A stretch of 64,000 nt of DNA from Xanthomonas rydalmerensis (GCF_033170385.1 NZ_CP126170.1:4116001-4180000); one strand, 5' to 3'. Shown: positions 11,441 to 19,912, counted from the stretch's first letter. Notes: a model not told the origin generated them from the letters alone. Numbers and translations are program-made.

Positions 11441-11465
11441 CGCGTCTGTCACGGTGACAGACGCG
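11441..11465. promoter_or_regulatory. Perfect 12-bp inverted repeat upstream of the peptide gene
   Basis: CGCGTCTGTCAC (11441-11452) and GTGACAGACGCG (11454-11465) are exact reverse complements around one base. It lies 40 nt before the peptide ATG and between it and the divergent methyltransferase gene. It is probably an operator for a dimeric regulator not encoded beside the cluster; a 5' RNA hairpin is the alternative. A weak -35-like TTGCGT sits at 11407-11412. Confidence 0.6.
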
Positions 11466-11505
11466 ACAACCGCAACAGATTCCCCGTTCAATCAGGAGTA
11501 TCGCC

Positions 11506-11586
11506 ATGAAACGCCTTTTTGATTCGCTGTCGCGCTGGGTGCAGAGCCTCGGCGGCCGCAAGCTCGGCTACATCTACACCTACTGA
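11506..11586 (+). CDS. Putative RiPP precursor peptide, 26 aa, Tyr-rich C-terminal core (cittilin-like)
   Basis: A small open reading frame of 26 codons. It begins MKRLFDSLSRW and ends GGRKLGYIYTY followed by TGA. AGGAG (11494-11498) is placed 7 nt before the ATG, so translation is well supported. The first 15 residues would form an amphipathic helix suited to leader recognition. A Gly-Gly and a basic pair (GGRK) precede the tyrosines and could mark leader removal. Tyr22, Tyr24 and Tyr26 alternate with Ile and Thr. Known cittilin precursors from Myxococcus are about 27 residues and end YIYY, with a P450 that joins the tyrosines by biaryl and aryl-ether bonds. Here the P450 gene lies 151 nt downstream. 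The assignment rests on size, C terminus and neighbours; no homology search was possible. Confidence 0.75.
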   Translation: MKRLFDSLSRWVQSLGGRKLGYIYTY

Positions 11587-11617
11587 CCTTCCCGCCACCG
11601 TCGTGTGGCGTGCCTGT

Positions 11618-11660
11618 GCGAGAGGGGGCAATCGTCCGCCCTCTCGCGGCGCTTCTTTTC
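11618..11660 (+). terminator. Attenuator-like hairpin between precursor and P450 genes
   Basis: GCGAGAGGG (11618-11626) pairs with CCCTCTCGC (11639-11647) over 9 bp with a 12-nt loop, and a T-rich stretch (CTTCTTTTC, 11652-11660) follows. Partial termination here would give more precursor than enzyme message, a common arrangement in RiPP operons. The T-tract is interrupted, so read-through is expected. Confidence 0.5.
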
Positions 11661-11737
11661 GCCCGGCCACGCGCTTCGTTCGCCATGCGACACATGCCAG
11701 CTTCCGTCTCGCGGCGCGTCACCATGCGGATCTTCGC

Positions 11738-13114
11738 GTGACCGAAGCGCAGCGACTGCCACCAGGGCCGCGCGGGCACTGGGCGTTCGGCAATCGGCAG
11801 GCCTTCGCTGCCGATCCCCTGGAATTCCTGCAACGCAGCGCACGCGAGCATGGCGACGTAGTGCAGATCGCCGAGCGCACCTATCTGATCGCGGCACCGG
11901 CTGCCATTGCCACGGTGCTCGGCGACGACGGCAGCCTCTATGCCAAATCGGATCCGGATCCGCGTGCGCGCCGCGCCGCATTCCCGGGATCGGTGATGAA
12001 CAGCGAGGGCGAGGCCTGGCGGCACAAGCGCCAGGCACTGCAGCCCGCGTTCCGCGCCAGCCTGGTGCGCGACTACGCCGGGCAAGCGCTCGCTGCCACG
12101 CAAGCGTTGTTGCAAGCGCGCAATGACAGCGTCCACGCCCAGGATCTGCGCCTGACGATGACGGCGCTTTGTGCGCAACTGGGCGCCGGTTTCCTGCTCG
12201 GCGACACCGCACACGCGCCAGCACTGCTGCGAATGCTGCCGATGGTCGATGCGATCCTGCAGCAGACGCGCACGCCATCGGCGGCACCGGCCTGGTGGCC
12301 GAGCGCCGGCAAGCGGCAACTGCGTACCGCACGCAGCGAACTGGACAACGCGCTGACGCAGATCCTGGCGTCGCCGCGTTCAGCAGGCACAGGCGCCTCG
12401 GTACTGGAGCTGCTGCAGCGCGACGATCCGCAGGGCCAGGGCGATTGGTGCCGCGACGAAGCGGCGGCGATGCTGATGTCGGCGCTGGAGCCGATGGCGG
12501 CCGGCCTGACCTGGACGCTGCTGCTGCTGGCCCAGCATCCCTCGATCGCGCAGGCGGTGGCGGAGGAAGCCGATGCCCTGCCCGGCCTCGACAGCGCGTC
12601 CGCCACGGCCTGCGACGACGCGCTGGTCGAACGCCTGCCGCTGGCGCGCGCCTGCGTGAAGGAAGCCATGCGCCTGTATCCGCCGGCGTGGATGACCGCG
12701 CGCATCGCCCAACGCGACACCACGCTGGAGGGCTTCGCGGTGCCACGCGGCACCCAGTTGGTCATCAGCCAATGGGTGGTGCAGCGCGATCCGCGCCACT
12801 TCGCCGCGCCGGACCGCTTCATGCCGGCACGCTGGCTGGACGCCGCACATGCGCCGGCGCGCTACACCTACTTCCCTTTCGGCGGTGGCCCGCGCAGTTG
12901 CATCGGCAGCCAACTGGCGCTGGTGCAGATGACCGTGGTCGTGGCCGGCCTGCTGCGCGAGCGCACGCTGCAGCTGGCCGCGGATGCGCAGCCGCGGCCG
13001 TATCCGGCGCTGGTGCTGCGTCCGCTCGATGTCCGCATCGCCCTGCGCCCGCGCACGGCAGCCCCGCCTCGCCAGTCGCCTATCGCGACGGCGCCACTCG
13101 CTCCCACACCGTAA
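11738..13114 (+). CDS. Cytochrome P450, probable peptide tyrosine crosslinking enzyme
   Basis: A protein of 458 residues from GTG 11738; the start is chosen because VTEAQRLPPGPRG is a normal P450 N terminus and the frame further upstream is non-conserved leader. Motifs are the K-helix EAMR (Glu309, Arg312), a PERF-like segment (APDRFMPARW) and the heme loop FGGGPRSCIG with proximal cysteine Cys388. In the I-helix, SALEPMAAGLTWTLLLLAQHP aligns with the usual AGHETT region so that the acid is kept (Glu251) but the oxygen-activating Thr is Pro252. That pattern suits phenol coupling rather than hydroxylation. No ferredoxin gene is nearby, so electrons must come from elsewhere. It is followed after 7 nt by a sulfotransferase gene. 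Action on the upstream 26-residue peptide is inferred. Confidence 0.9.
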   Translation: MTEAQRLPPGPRGHWAFGNRQAFAADPLEFLQRSAREHGDVVQIAERTYLIAAPAAIATVLGDDGSLYAKSDPDPRARRAAFPGSVMNSEGEAWRHKRQALQPAFRASLVRDYAGQALAATQALLQARNDSVHAQDLRLTMTALCAQLGAGFLLGDTAHAPALLRMLPMVDAILQQTRTPSAAPAWWPSAGKRQLRTARSELDNALTQILASPRSAGTGASVLELLQRDDPQGQGDWCRDEAAAMLMSALEPMAAGLTWTLLLLAQHPSIAQAVAEEADALPGLDSASATACDDALVERLPLARACVKEAMRLYPPAWMTARIAQRDTTLEGFAVPRGTQLVISQWVVQRDPRHFAAPDRFMPARWLDAAHAPARYTYFPFGGGPRSCIGSQLALVQMTVVVAGLLRERTLQLAADAQPRPYPALVLRPLDVRIALRPRTAAPPRQSPIATAPLAPTP

Positions 13115-13121
13115 GCCCCGC

Positions 13122-14036
13122 ATGGCTGATCCCGCCGCCTTCGCCAAGACCCGGGAATATCCCAACCGCTTTTTCGATTCGGCCGCCTGGAACGCGCTGG
13201 CCTTCCGCGACGGCGACATCGTCATTGCCAGCTACGCCAAGGCCGGCACCACCTGGCTGCAGCAGATCGTCGCGCAGTTGTTGTTCGAGGGCGCGGCGGA
13301 CGTCGACGTATCGGCGATCTCGCCATGGTTGGACGGCGTGTACCCGGACCGCGCCAGCAAGCTCGCGCTGCTGCAGGCGCAGACCCACCGGCGCTTCATC
13401 AAGACCCATTTGCCGGCCGATGCATTGGCGGTCAGCGATCGCGCCAAGTATCTGTACATCGGCCGCGATGGCCGCGACATCGCGCTCAGTCTGTACGACC
13501 ACCAATGCGCGGTCAGCCAGGATGCGCAGGCGCGGCTGGACGCCGGCGCGGCCGAACCCGGCAAGCTGCGCGTGGTGCCGCCGCCGAGCCTGCCGGTGGA
13601 CGCCTACGTGGCGCATTGGCTGGCCCAAGACGGTGCACCGTTCTGGCCGTTCTGGGAAGGCGTGCGCAGCTGGTGGCAGCAGCGCGCGCAGCCCAATGTG
13701 CTGCTGGTGCACTACGCCGACCTGCTGGAGGATCTGCCCGCACAGGTGCGGCGCATCGCCACGTTCCTGGAGATCCCGGTACGCGAGGCGGCCTGGCAGA
13801 CGATCCTGGCGCACTGCCGATTCGGCTACATGCGCCAACACGCCGCACGCTACGTGCCGCAGGGCGCCGGACTGTGGCGCGAGGGCGGCAAGGCCTTCTT
13901 CAACCAGGGCCGCAGCGGCCGCTGGCGCACGCTGTTGCCGGCGGCCGTCGCCACCGACTATGAGGCGCGCGCGCAGGCAGAGCTGGGCCGCGAGGCCGCG
14001 CAGTGGCTGGCGCAGGGCGCAGGGGCGTCCGCATGA
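13122..14036 (+). CDS. PAPS-dependent sulfotransferase (Sulfotransfer_1 type)
   Basis: A protein of 304 residues. The 5'-phosphosulfate loop YAKAGTTWL lies at residues 38-46, the catalytic histidine is in KTHLP (His96), the 3'-phosphate site is YIGRDGRDIALSLYDH (Arg115, Ser123), and the C-terminal GRSGRWRTLL resembles the GxxG PAPS-binding motif. These are all elements of cytosolic aryl and alcohol sulfotransferases, which move sulfate from PAPS to a hydroxyl group, often a phenol. It starts 7 nt after the P450 stop and its own stop overlaps the next sulfotransferase start, so it is part of the same operon. A tyrosine hydroxyl of the crosslinked peptide is the natural candidate acceptor, by inference. 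Confidence 0.9.
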   Translation: MADPAAFAKTREYPNRFFDSAAWNALAFRDGDIVIASYAKAGTTWLQQIVAQLLFEGAADVDVSAISPWLDGVYPDRASKLALLQAQTHRRFIKTHLPADALAVSDRAKYLYIGRDGRDIALSLYDHQCAVSQDAQARLDAGAAEPGKLRVVPPPSLPVDAYVAHWLAQDGAPFWPFWEGVRSWWQQRAQPNVLLVHYADLLEDLPAQVRRIATFLEIPVREAAWQTILAHCRFGYMRQHAARYVPQGAGLWREGGKAFFNQGRSGRWRTLLPAAVATDYEARAQAELGREAAQWLAQGAGASA

Positions 14037-14737
14037 GCCTGCGCATCATCGGCGCCGGCCTCGGCCGCACCGGTACCCTGTCGCTGAAAGTGGCGCTGGA
14101 GCATCTGGGCCTGGGCCGCTGCTATCACGCCATGGAACTGGCCGCGAACCTGCGCCAGGCCTTGCCGCTGTGGGACGCGGCGATCGACGGGCAGGCGGAT
14201 TGGGAAGCGCTGTTCGCAGGCTACACCGCCACCGTCGATTATCCCGGCTGCTGCTTCTGGCCCGAACTGGTCGCACGCTATCCGCAGGCCCGGGTGATCC
14301 TGACCGTGCGCGATGCCGATGCCTGGTTCGATTCGGTGCGCAGCACCATCTTCGCCAGCGACGGCAGCGTGCCGGCCTTGTTCGGCCCCGATGGCCAACG
14401 TCTGAGTCAGTTCCTGCGCCGTGGGTTCGCCACGCGCATCGACGATCGCGGCTTCATGACCGACTATTTCCACCGCTGGAACCAGGCCGTCATCGCCAAC
14501 GTACCGGCACATCGCCTGCTGGTACTCGACACCGACGCGCAGAGCGGCTGGGAACCGCTGTGCGCCTTCCTCGGCGTGCCGGTGCCGGCACAGCCGTATC
14601 CGCGCGTGCATGCGCGCGGCAGCAACGGCGCGCAAGCGCGCCCGCTACCGAGCGGACCAGCACAACGCGAACAACGCCTGCGCGCCTACCTGGACCGGCT
14701 CGCCGTGGAGGCGTTCGCGCCGTCCGTCGACGGCTGA
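14033..14737 (+). CDS. Second sulfotransferase family protein (Sulfotransfer_4-like)
   Basis: A protein of 234 residues from ATG 14033, which overlaps the previous stop (ATGA). It begins with a P-loop-like PAPS site (IIGAGLGRTGTLSL, residues 5-18), then KVALEHLGLGRCYHAMEL and a 3'-phosphate site RVILTVRDADAWFDSV, as in the compact sulfotransferase family often placed with NAD-binding-like annotations. It is a different subfamily from its upstream neighbour, so the two probably modify different positions or one serves a precursor. Tight coupling to the P450 gene argues for the same pathway. The natural acceptor is unknown. Confidence 0.83.
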   Translation: MSLRIIGAGLGRTGTLSLKVALEHLGLGRCYHAMELAANLRQALPLWDAAIDGQADWEALFAGYTATVDYPGCCFWPELVARYPQARVILTVRDADAWFDSVRSTIFASDGSVPALFGPDGQRLSQFLRRGFATRIDDRGFMTDYFHRWNQAVIANVPAHRLLVLDTDAQSGWEPLCAFLGVPVPAQPYPRVHARGSNGAQARPLPSGPAQREQRLRAYLDRLAVEAFAPSVDG

Positions 14738-14748
14738 TCGCCACCCGG

Positions 14749-15531
14749 CTACAGCGAGAAATTGCGCTTGATGGTGAACGACCAGGCGCCGTCGATCGGA
14801 TTGGTGACATGCACCCGGCCGTCGCCATCCGGTACGCCAGTGGTGTAGCGGCGGTAGACCCCGGCGCTGTTCCAGGCCCGCGAATAGGCCAGCCCGAACT
14901 CGGTGCCGCGCCAGGTGCGGCTCAGGCCTACGCGCGCGTCGGTCCAGCCGTAGTCGGCGAAGTTGCGCACGTGCTGATGGCCCGCATGCATGCTCGCCTG
15001 CCAGTCCGACGCCAGCGGTAGCGTGGCGTCCAGCGCCAGATAGCTGGAGCCGCGCGAGTGCTGGCCCTGGCCGACGCCCAGCGTGGCACTGTTGTAGCCG
15101 AAGTAGTCGCGCGTCCAGGTGCTGGCATAGGACAGCTCCACCGTCCGCCAGTGCCCGGCGACGATGGCTTCGCCGTAGTCGTAGCGGGTGCCGCTGGCGC
15201 TCATGCGCGCGCCGGGATACGCGTAGTGGTAGACGCCGGCGCGCCAGCCCCAGTCGCCATGGCTGGCCGCATAGCCGGCATACACGTCCCACTCCACGTG
15301 CCCGCCTTCGATGAAGTACGAACTCACGCCCGACGCCCAGGTGCCGGCATACCAGCCGCTGTCGGCGGCCACGTCCAGCCCGCCCTGCAGCACCGGCCGG
15401 CCCCAGCTCTGCTCGAAACCGCGCGAGACGTAGTTCGAGGTCGCCGCCAGATTGGCGCTGGCGGTCCCGGCCCAGGCCGGTGCAGCGGCGCCCAACGCGA
15501 GCAGGAGCACTCCCGTGCGCACGGCCCTCAC
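14749..15531 (-). CDS. TorF family putative porin (Gcw_chp)
   Basis: A protein of 260 residues with a clear signal peptide ([15 protein letters not shown], cleavage about residue 21). A mature part rich in alternating aromatic and small residues follows, ending in Phe-Ser-Leu as in outer-membrane beta-barrels. [20 protein letters not shown] is the family hallmark near the mature N terminus. The GTG start (15531-15529) overlaps the TGA of the chemoreceptor gene (GTGA), so it is probably the second gene of that transcript. An alternative GTG lies three codons later. It converges on the second sulfotransferase gene with only 11 nt between the two stops. Its substrate is unknown. Confidence 0.85.
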
Positions 15532-18068
15532 GACGCCAGCTCCAGCCGCGTCCGGCCCGAGGTCCCCAGGCCGCCCGGCGATGGTGCCGCGAGCTTGAAC
15601 AACGCCACCGCGCGCTGCAGTTCCTCGGCTTGCTCCTCCATCGCCCGCGCCGCCGCGGTGGCCTCCTCGACCAGCGCGGCGTTCTGCTGGGTCACCTCGT
15701 CCATCTGCACGATGGTCTTGCCGACCTGTTCGATGCCGGCGCTCTGTTCCTGCGAAGCGGCGGCGATCTCGCTCATGATGTCGGTGACCCGACGCACGCT
15801 GGCCACCACCTCGCGCATGGTGTCGCCGGCGCCGTTCACCAACGCGGTGCCGTCGTCGATCTTCCCGACCGAGGTATCGATCAGGCCCTTGATCTCGTGC
15901 GCCGCGGTCGCCGACCGCTGCGCCAGCGCGCGCACCTCGCTCGCCACCACCGCGAAGCCGCGCCCCTGCTCGCCGGCGCGCGCGGCTTCCACCGCGGCGT
16001 TGAGCGCCAGGATATTGGTCTGGAAGGCGATGCCGTCGATCACACCGATGATCTCGGCCATCTTCTTCGACGCGGCGGCAATGCCGGTCATGGTCTCCAC
16101 CACCTGCTCGACCACTGCGCCGCCACGCGACGCCACACCGGCGGTGTCCTGCGCCAGGCGATTGGCCTGGTGCGCATGCTCGGCGTTCTGCTTCACCGTG
16201 GAGGTCAGCTCCTCCATCGAGGCCGCGGTCTCTTCCAGATTCGCCGCCTGCTGCTCGGTACGACGCGACAGGTCGTCATTGCCGGCCGCGATCTCGCCGG
16301 CGGCGGTGTTGATCGCGGTGGTGGCCTGCTGGATGCGACCGACGATGCCGGTCAGCTGCTCCACGGTGGCATTGGCATCGTCGCGCATCTGCGCGAACAC
16401 GCCATGGAATTCGCCGTGCATGCGCGCGGTGAGGTCGCCCTGCGCCACGGCGCGCAACAGCGCCGACAAGGCCGAGAGATTGCCTTCGGTCAGCTCCATC
16501 AGCCGGTTCAGCCCGACCACCATGCCGCGGAAGTCGTACTGGAAGCGTTCGGCATCGCCGCGCCGGGAGAAATCGCCGGAGGCCGCGGCCTGTGCCAGTT
16601 CGGTGATGGCCTGGTTGATCGCCTGCAGGCTGTGCTTGGTGGTGCGCATCGCCTCGGTGATCGCCGCCTTCTCGCCCGGCAGCGGTTCCATGTCCACCTG
16701 CATGTTGCCGATCGCGTACTGCGACATCACCTCGACCAGGCGCCGCTGCACGTCCACGTGCGCGGCGACCAGCGCGTTGGTGCCGTGGACCATGCGCCCG
16801 TATTCGCCGGGGAAGCGCTCGGCGTCCATCCGGTAACTCATCTCGCCGGCGTCGTGGCGCTGCGCCATCTCCGCCTGGGCCTGCATCACCGCCTGCAACT
16901 GCGTCTGCATGCTGCCCATCGCATCCAGCAGCTGGCCCAGTTCGTCGTCGCGACGGTGGCGGACCTGGCTGTCCAGGCGCCCGGCGGCGACCGCCGAGGA
17001 CACGCGCACCGCCTCGGCCAGCGGATCGAGCACCTGCCGGCGCAGCAACAGGTACAGCGCACCGCTCAGCAACAACGCCGAGAGCAGGCCGACCGCGGCG
17101 ATGGTCCACAACAGCGCACGCGCCTTGGCCATGACCAGCGCATACGGCACCGAGATGCCCAGCGCGAACGCCTGCGGCGCATCGCCGATCTTCAGCGGCA
17201 CGAACACGTTCAATGCATCCTCGCCGTCGGCGCGGCGATGGTCGAATACCACCTCGCCCTTGGCCACGCGCGCGAGCATGTCCTTGGACCAGGCGTCGTT
17301 GCGGGTCTTGCCGACCTGCTGCGGATCGCGGCTGGCCATCACCATGCCCAACGGCGACAGCAGGCTGGCGTAGCCCTCGCCCATCGGCCGCAGCGCGGCG
17401 ATGCGCTGCTGCAGCGTATCCAGGGTGAAGTCGACGGTAACCACACCTAGGAAGCGGCCGTTCTCCAGGATCGGCGTGGCCAGCGTGGTCATCAACGTGT
17501 CCTTGCCGGCCACCGGGTAGTAGTACGGCTCGATCACCACCGGCTTGTGCGTATTGCGCGCCAGCAGGTACCAGTCGCCGTCGCCCGGCTTCTCGTAGTC
17601 GCGCAGCGCCTCGCGCACCAGCTTGCCGTTCTGCCGCGACCACCAGGTCATGTAGCGGCCGGTGGCATCGTGGCCCTCGGCACCGACGAAGGCCTTGTCG
17701 TTGCCGTCGAACGCGTCCGGCTCCCACATCGTGCTGATGCCCAGCCATTGCGGATGCGCGTCGAGCTGGCTGCGCAACACCGCGGTGGCGGTGGCACGCG
17801 ACAGGCCAGCGGCGTGCTGCACGCGGAAGCTGTTGGCCAGCGCATCGCTGGCGTCGAAGGCAACACCGATCTCGCGCGACACGCGCTGCGCTTCCAGTTG
17901 CGCCAGGTTCTCGATGCTGGTGCGCGAGGTCGACAGCAATGCATCGCTGCTGCGCCAGTAGATGATCATCGCGGTCAGGCCGAAACAGGCGAGCGCGAGC
18001 AGGCCGGTACCCAGCATCAGGCGTTTGGCGACGCTGCCGCGACGGCGATGCGGCGACGGAGTGGACAT
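15528..18068 (-). CDS. Methyl-accepting chemotaxis protein with dCache sensor and several HAMP-like repeats
   Basis: A protein of 846 residues from ATG 18068 (AAGGA ribosome site). One transmembrane helix lies at about residues 18-36; a periplasmic dCache-type sensor ([34 protein letters not shown]) leads to a second helix at about 317-339. Then comes a first HAMP ([11 protein letters not shown]) and at least two further HAMP-like modules, before the signalling coiled coil with hairpin tip [17 protein letters not shown] and [15 protein letters not shown]. There is no C-terminal CheR/CheB pentapeptide. It would report ligand binding to CheA and CheW. A FliA-type promoter lies about 200 nt upstream, tying it to the flagellar regulon. 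The porin gene follows with overlap. Confidence 0.95.
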
Positions 18069-18584
18069 GAGGGCTTCCTTGGCGGGGAGAGGGAATACGG
18101 TCGCGGGGAACGCGCCACGCGGCAGCTCACCGCAGCGCGCGGCGCGAGCGCGCCGTGTCCGTTGCCGATGATCTGCCCGGGACGCCTTCCCCATCGGGCC
18201 ACGACGCGCGGCCGGGCATCACGTCCCGGCGCGGCTGCATGGCGGCCCACCCCATCGCTATCGTCCCGTCGCCCGCAAACTTGATGGCCATCCCGCGCCA
18301 GGCCGATGAACGGACGGGTGTTCGCGTTCAAAGCGGCCGATCGCGCGTGGTTTTCTCCTGTATGCATGCGCCAGTGAACAGCCGCGCGCACTGGTGCAGC
18401 ACTGCGTGTCGGCATGCACAAGCGCGACGGCATGAGGGACGAGCCATGCGGATACCGGCGAGGTACGCGCGGTATGCGAGCAAGCCGCACGCGAACGGAC
18501 GGCGCCCCCGGTGCGGCCACGGCAGCCCGGTGTTGCTGCCGGCACGACGGTGCATCGACAATGGCCCGTACAAGGAGAGAGGCC
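18069..18584. other. Divergent control region between chemoreceptor and DUF6630 genes
   Basis: This is 516 nt with no supportable gene. It holds the FliA-type promoter for the chemoreceptor (minus). Plus-strand frames through it are GC-driven and lack a ribosome site. No riboswitch motif was seen. Confidence 0.5.
18258..18284 (-). promoter_or_regulatory. FliA (sigma-28) type flagellar promoter of the chemoreceptor gene
   Basis: On the minus strand TCAAGTTT (18284-18277), an 11-nt spacer and GACGATAG (18265-18258) match the sigma-28 consensus TAAAGTTT-N11-GCCGATAA at 7 of 8 and 6 of 8 positions with exact spacing. Confidence 0.72.
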
Positions 18585-19082
18585 ATGCACCCTGCCCGCG
18601 ACAGCTGGACGTCCATCTGCGACACGGTTGCGCCCGAAGACCACGACCTGGGCGACGACGTTGCGCTCGCCGTGGAGGCGCCGGCGCGCTATCTGCAGCG
18701 GTTCGAAGAATCGCTGTTCGAGCGCGGCATCGAAGAGCCCCATCAGGTCACTCCGTGGCTAGCCCTGGTCGACGGGTTGATCGCCCGGCGCTTGTGCACC
18801 GAGGTGGATTGGAAAGTGGACGCCGCCGACCTCGCCCACGCGCTGGGCGAACTGCGGCCCCTGGCGGGCATGCGGAACGTGCTGTCGCCACTGGCCGCAT
18901 CGCAGACACGCAACGAAGAGGCGCTGACGCTCGCGGCGCGCTGCCTGCACGCGCAGGGCATGGCACTGATCCATCTCGACATCGACAGCGACAGCTATCC
19001 GTTGCTGGTCGTCCCTGTGGACCGGGGCGAGGCGACGCGGCGGATGGCCGAAGCGTTGGGCGAACGCGCCGCCGCCCTGTAA
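18585..19082 (+). CDS. DUF6630 family protein
   Basis: A protein of 165 residues, cytosolic, with no signal sequence or membrane helix. The start is ATG 18585 behind a strong AGGAGAGAGG ribosome site; the longer frame from 18414 is not supported. The ending part (GMALIHLDIDSDSYPLLVVP) and the TRRMAEALGE helix fit the DUF6630 family, whose role is unknown. It stands alone, convergent with the DUF3228 gene. Confidence 0.82.
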   Translation: MHPARDSWTSICDTVAPEDHDLGDDVALAVEAPARYLQRFEESLFERGIEEPHQVTPWLALVDGLIARRLCTEVDWKVDAADLAHALGELRPLAGMRNVLSPLAASQTRNEEALTLAARCLHAQGMALIHLDIDSDSYPLLVVPVDRGEATRRMAEALGERAAAL

Positions 19083-19151
19083 GCCGCGACGCGCGTATCG
19101 CCGTCGCACGCATCTTCCGGCGTGCTGGGCATCGACACGTGCGAGCCGGGC

Positions 19152-19709
19152 TTACGGCCGCCAGTTGGCGTTGTATTCCCAGAACGCCACGCTGCGTCGA
19201 TAGGCGTCGCGATCCAACGGAACGCCGGAGCCACCCTCCTCCACGCCCAGCGCATTGCGCAGCATGGTGATCGGCGCCATCGGGATCTCCTGCGGCTCGG
19301 CGGTGTACAGGCAACCGACCACGCCCCAGTCCGCCTCGATCGGCGCGCCCTCGTGGGCGAGTTGTTCGCGGCTGTAGAGGATGGGCAGCAGGTACTCCGC
19401 CACCGGCGGCTCGACCCCTTCGAACCAGCGCACCAGTACCGGCAGTTCCTCGCGACTGCGCGCCTCGTAGCCGGAACGCAGCAGGCGCCGGTTGGCGTCG
19501 GTGATCGGCACGGTCAGGCAGCGCGTCGAGGTCCAGTTGCGGTGCACGTGCAACTTGCAGAATGGCGCGTAGCCGTCGAGCACCTGCAGCGGCGCGTGCG
19601 CGTTGAGATGCTGCTCGAACTGTTCCGGCGTGCAGTCCTGGATCGCATTGCGGCGGCCATCGCGCGGGAACAGGCGCGTGCGGGCGAACGGCGTGAGGAC
19701 GATGGACAT
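19152..19709 (-). CDS. DUF3228 family protein
   Basis: A protein of 185 residues starting MSIVLTPFARTRLFPRDG, the conserved beginning of the DUF3228 family. It also carries the family segments GYAPFCKLHVHRNWTST, EYLLPILYSREQLA and WGVVGCLYTAEPQEIPMAPI. The family is found in bacteria and some eukaryotes; its function is unknown. It has no membrane or export signal. It is monocistronic, with a REP-like palindrome pair in the upstream gap before the M14 peptidase gene. Confidence 0.88.
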   Translation of the reverse strand: MSIVLTPFARTRLFPRDGRRNAIQDCTPEQFEQHLNAHAPLQVLDGYAPFCKLHVHRNWTSTRCLTVPITDANRRLLRSGYEARSREELPVLVRWFEGVEPPVAEYLLPILYSREQLAHEGAPIEADWGVVGCLYTAEPQEIPMAPITMLRNALGVEEGGSGVPLDRDAYRRSVAFWEYNANWRP

Positions 19710-19824
19710 GGCGGACTTGGCGAACGAGGGCGGACAAGCGTAGCGCGCGGCACGGCCGGTGCCCACCGTGCCGCCAGATCCCGATGCGTATCTGGCGCAT
19801 CAGCCTCAGCATGGGAAACCAGGA

Positions 19825-19887
19825 TAGGAGCGGCTTCAGCCGCGACGGGCGTTACCGGCAATGCCGTCGCGGCTGAAGCCGCTCCTA
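19825..19887. repeat. REP-like element with perfect 24-bp inverted arms
   Basis: Arms 19825-19848 and 19864-19887 are exact reverse complements, each containing GGAGCGGCTTCAGCCGCGAC, around a 15-nt loop. Variants of the same unit recur at 24409-24467, 25876-25901 and 57930-57994. Confidence 0.85.
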
Positions 19888-19912
19888 CGGATGCTACGCA
19901 CCACGCTTCCGG

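Noticed and set aside
11519..11737. Longer start for the P450 gene
   Set aside because: The 73 extra residues are Arg/Ala-rich and unlike P450 leaders, and the region overlaps the peptide ORF and the hairpin.
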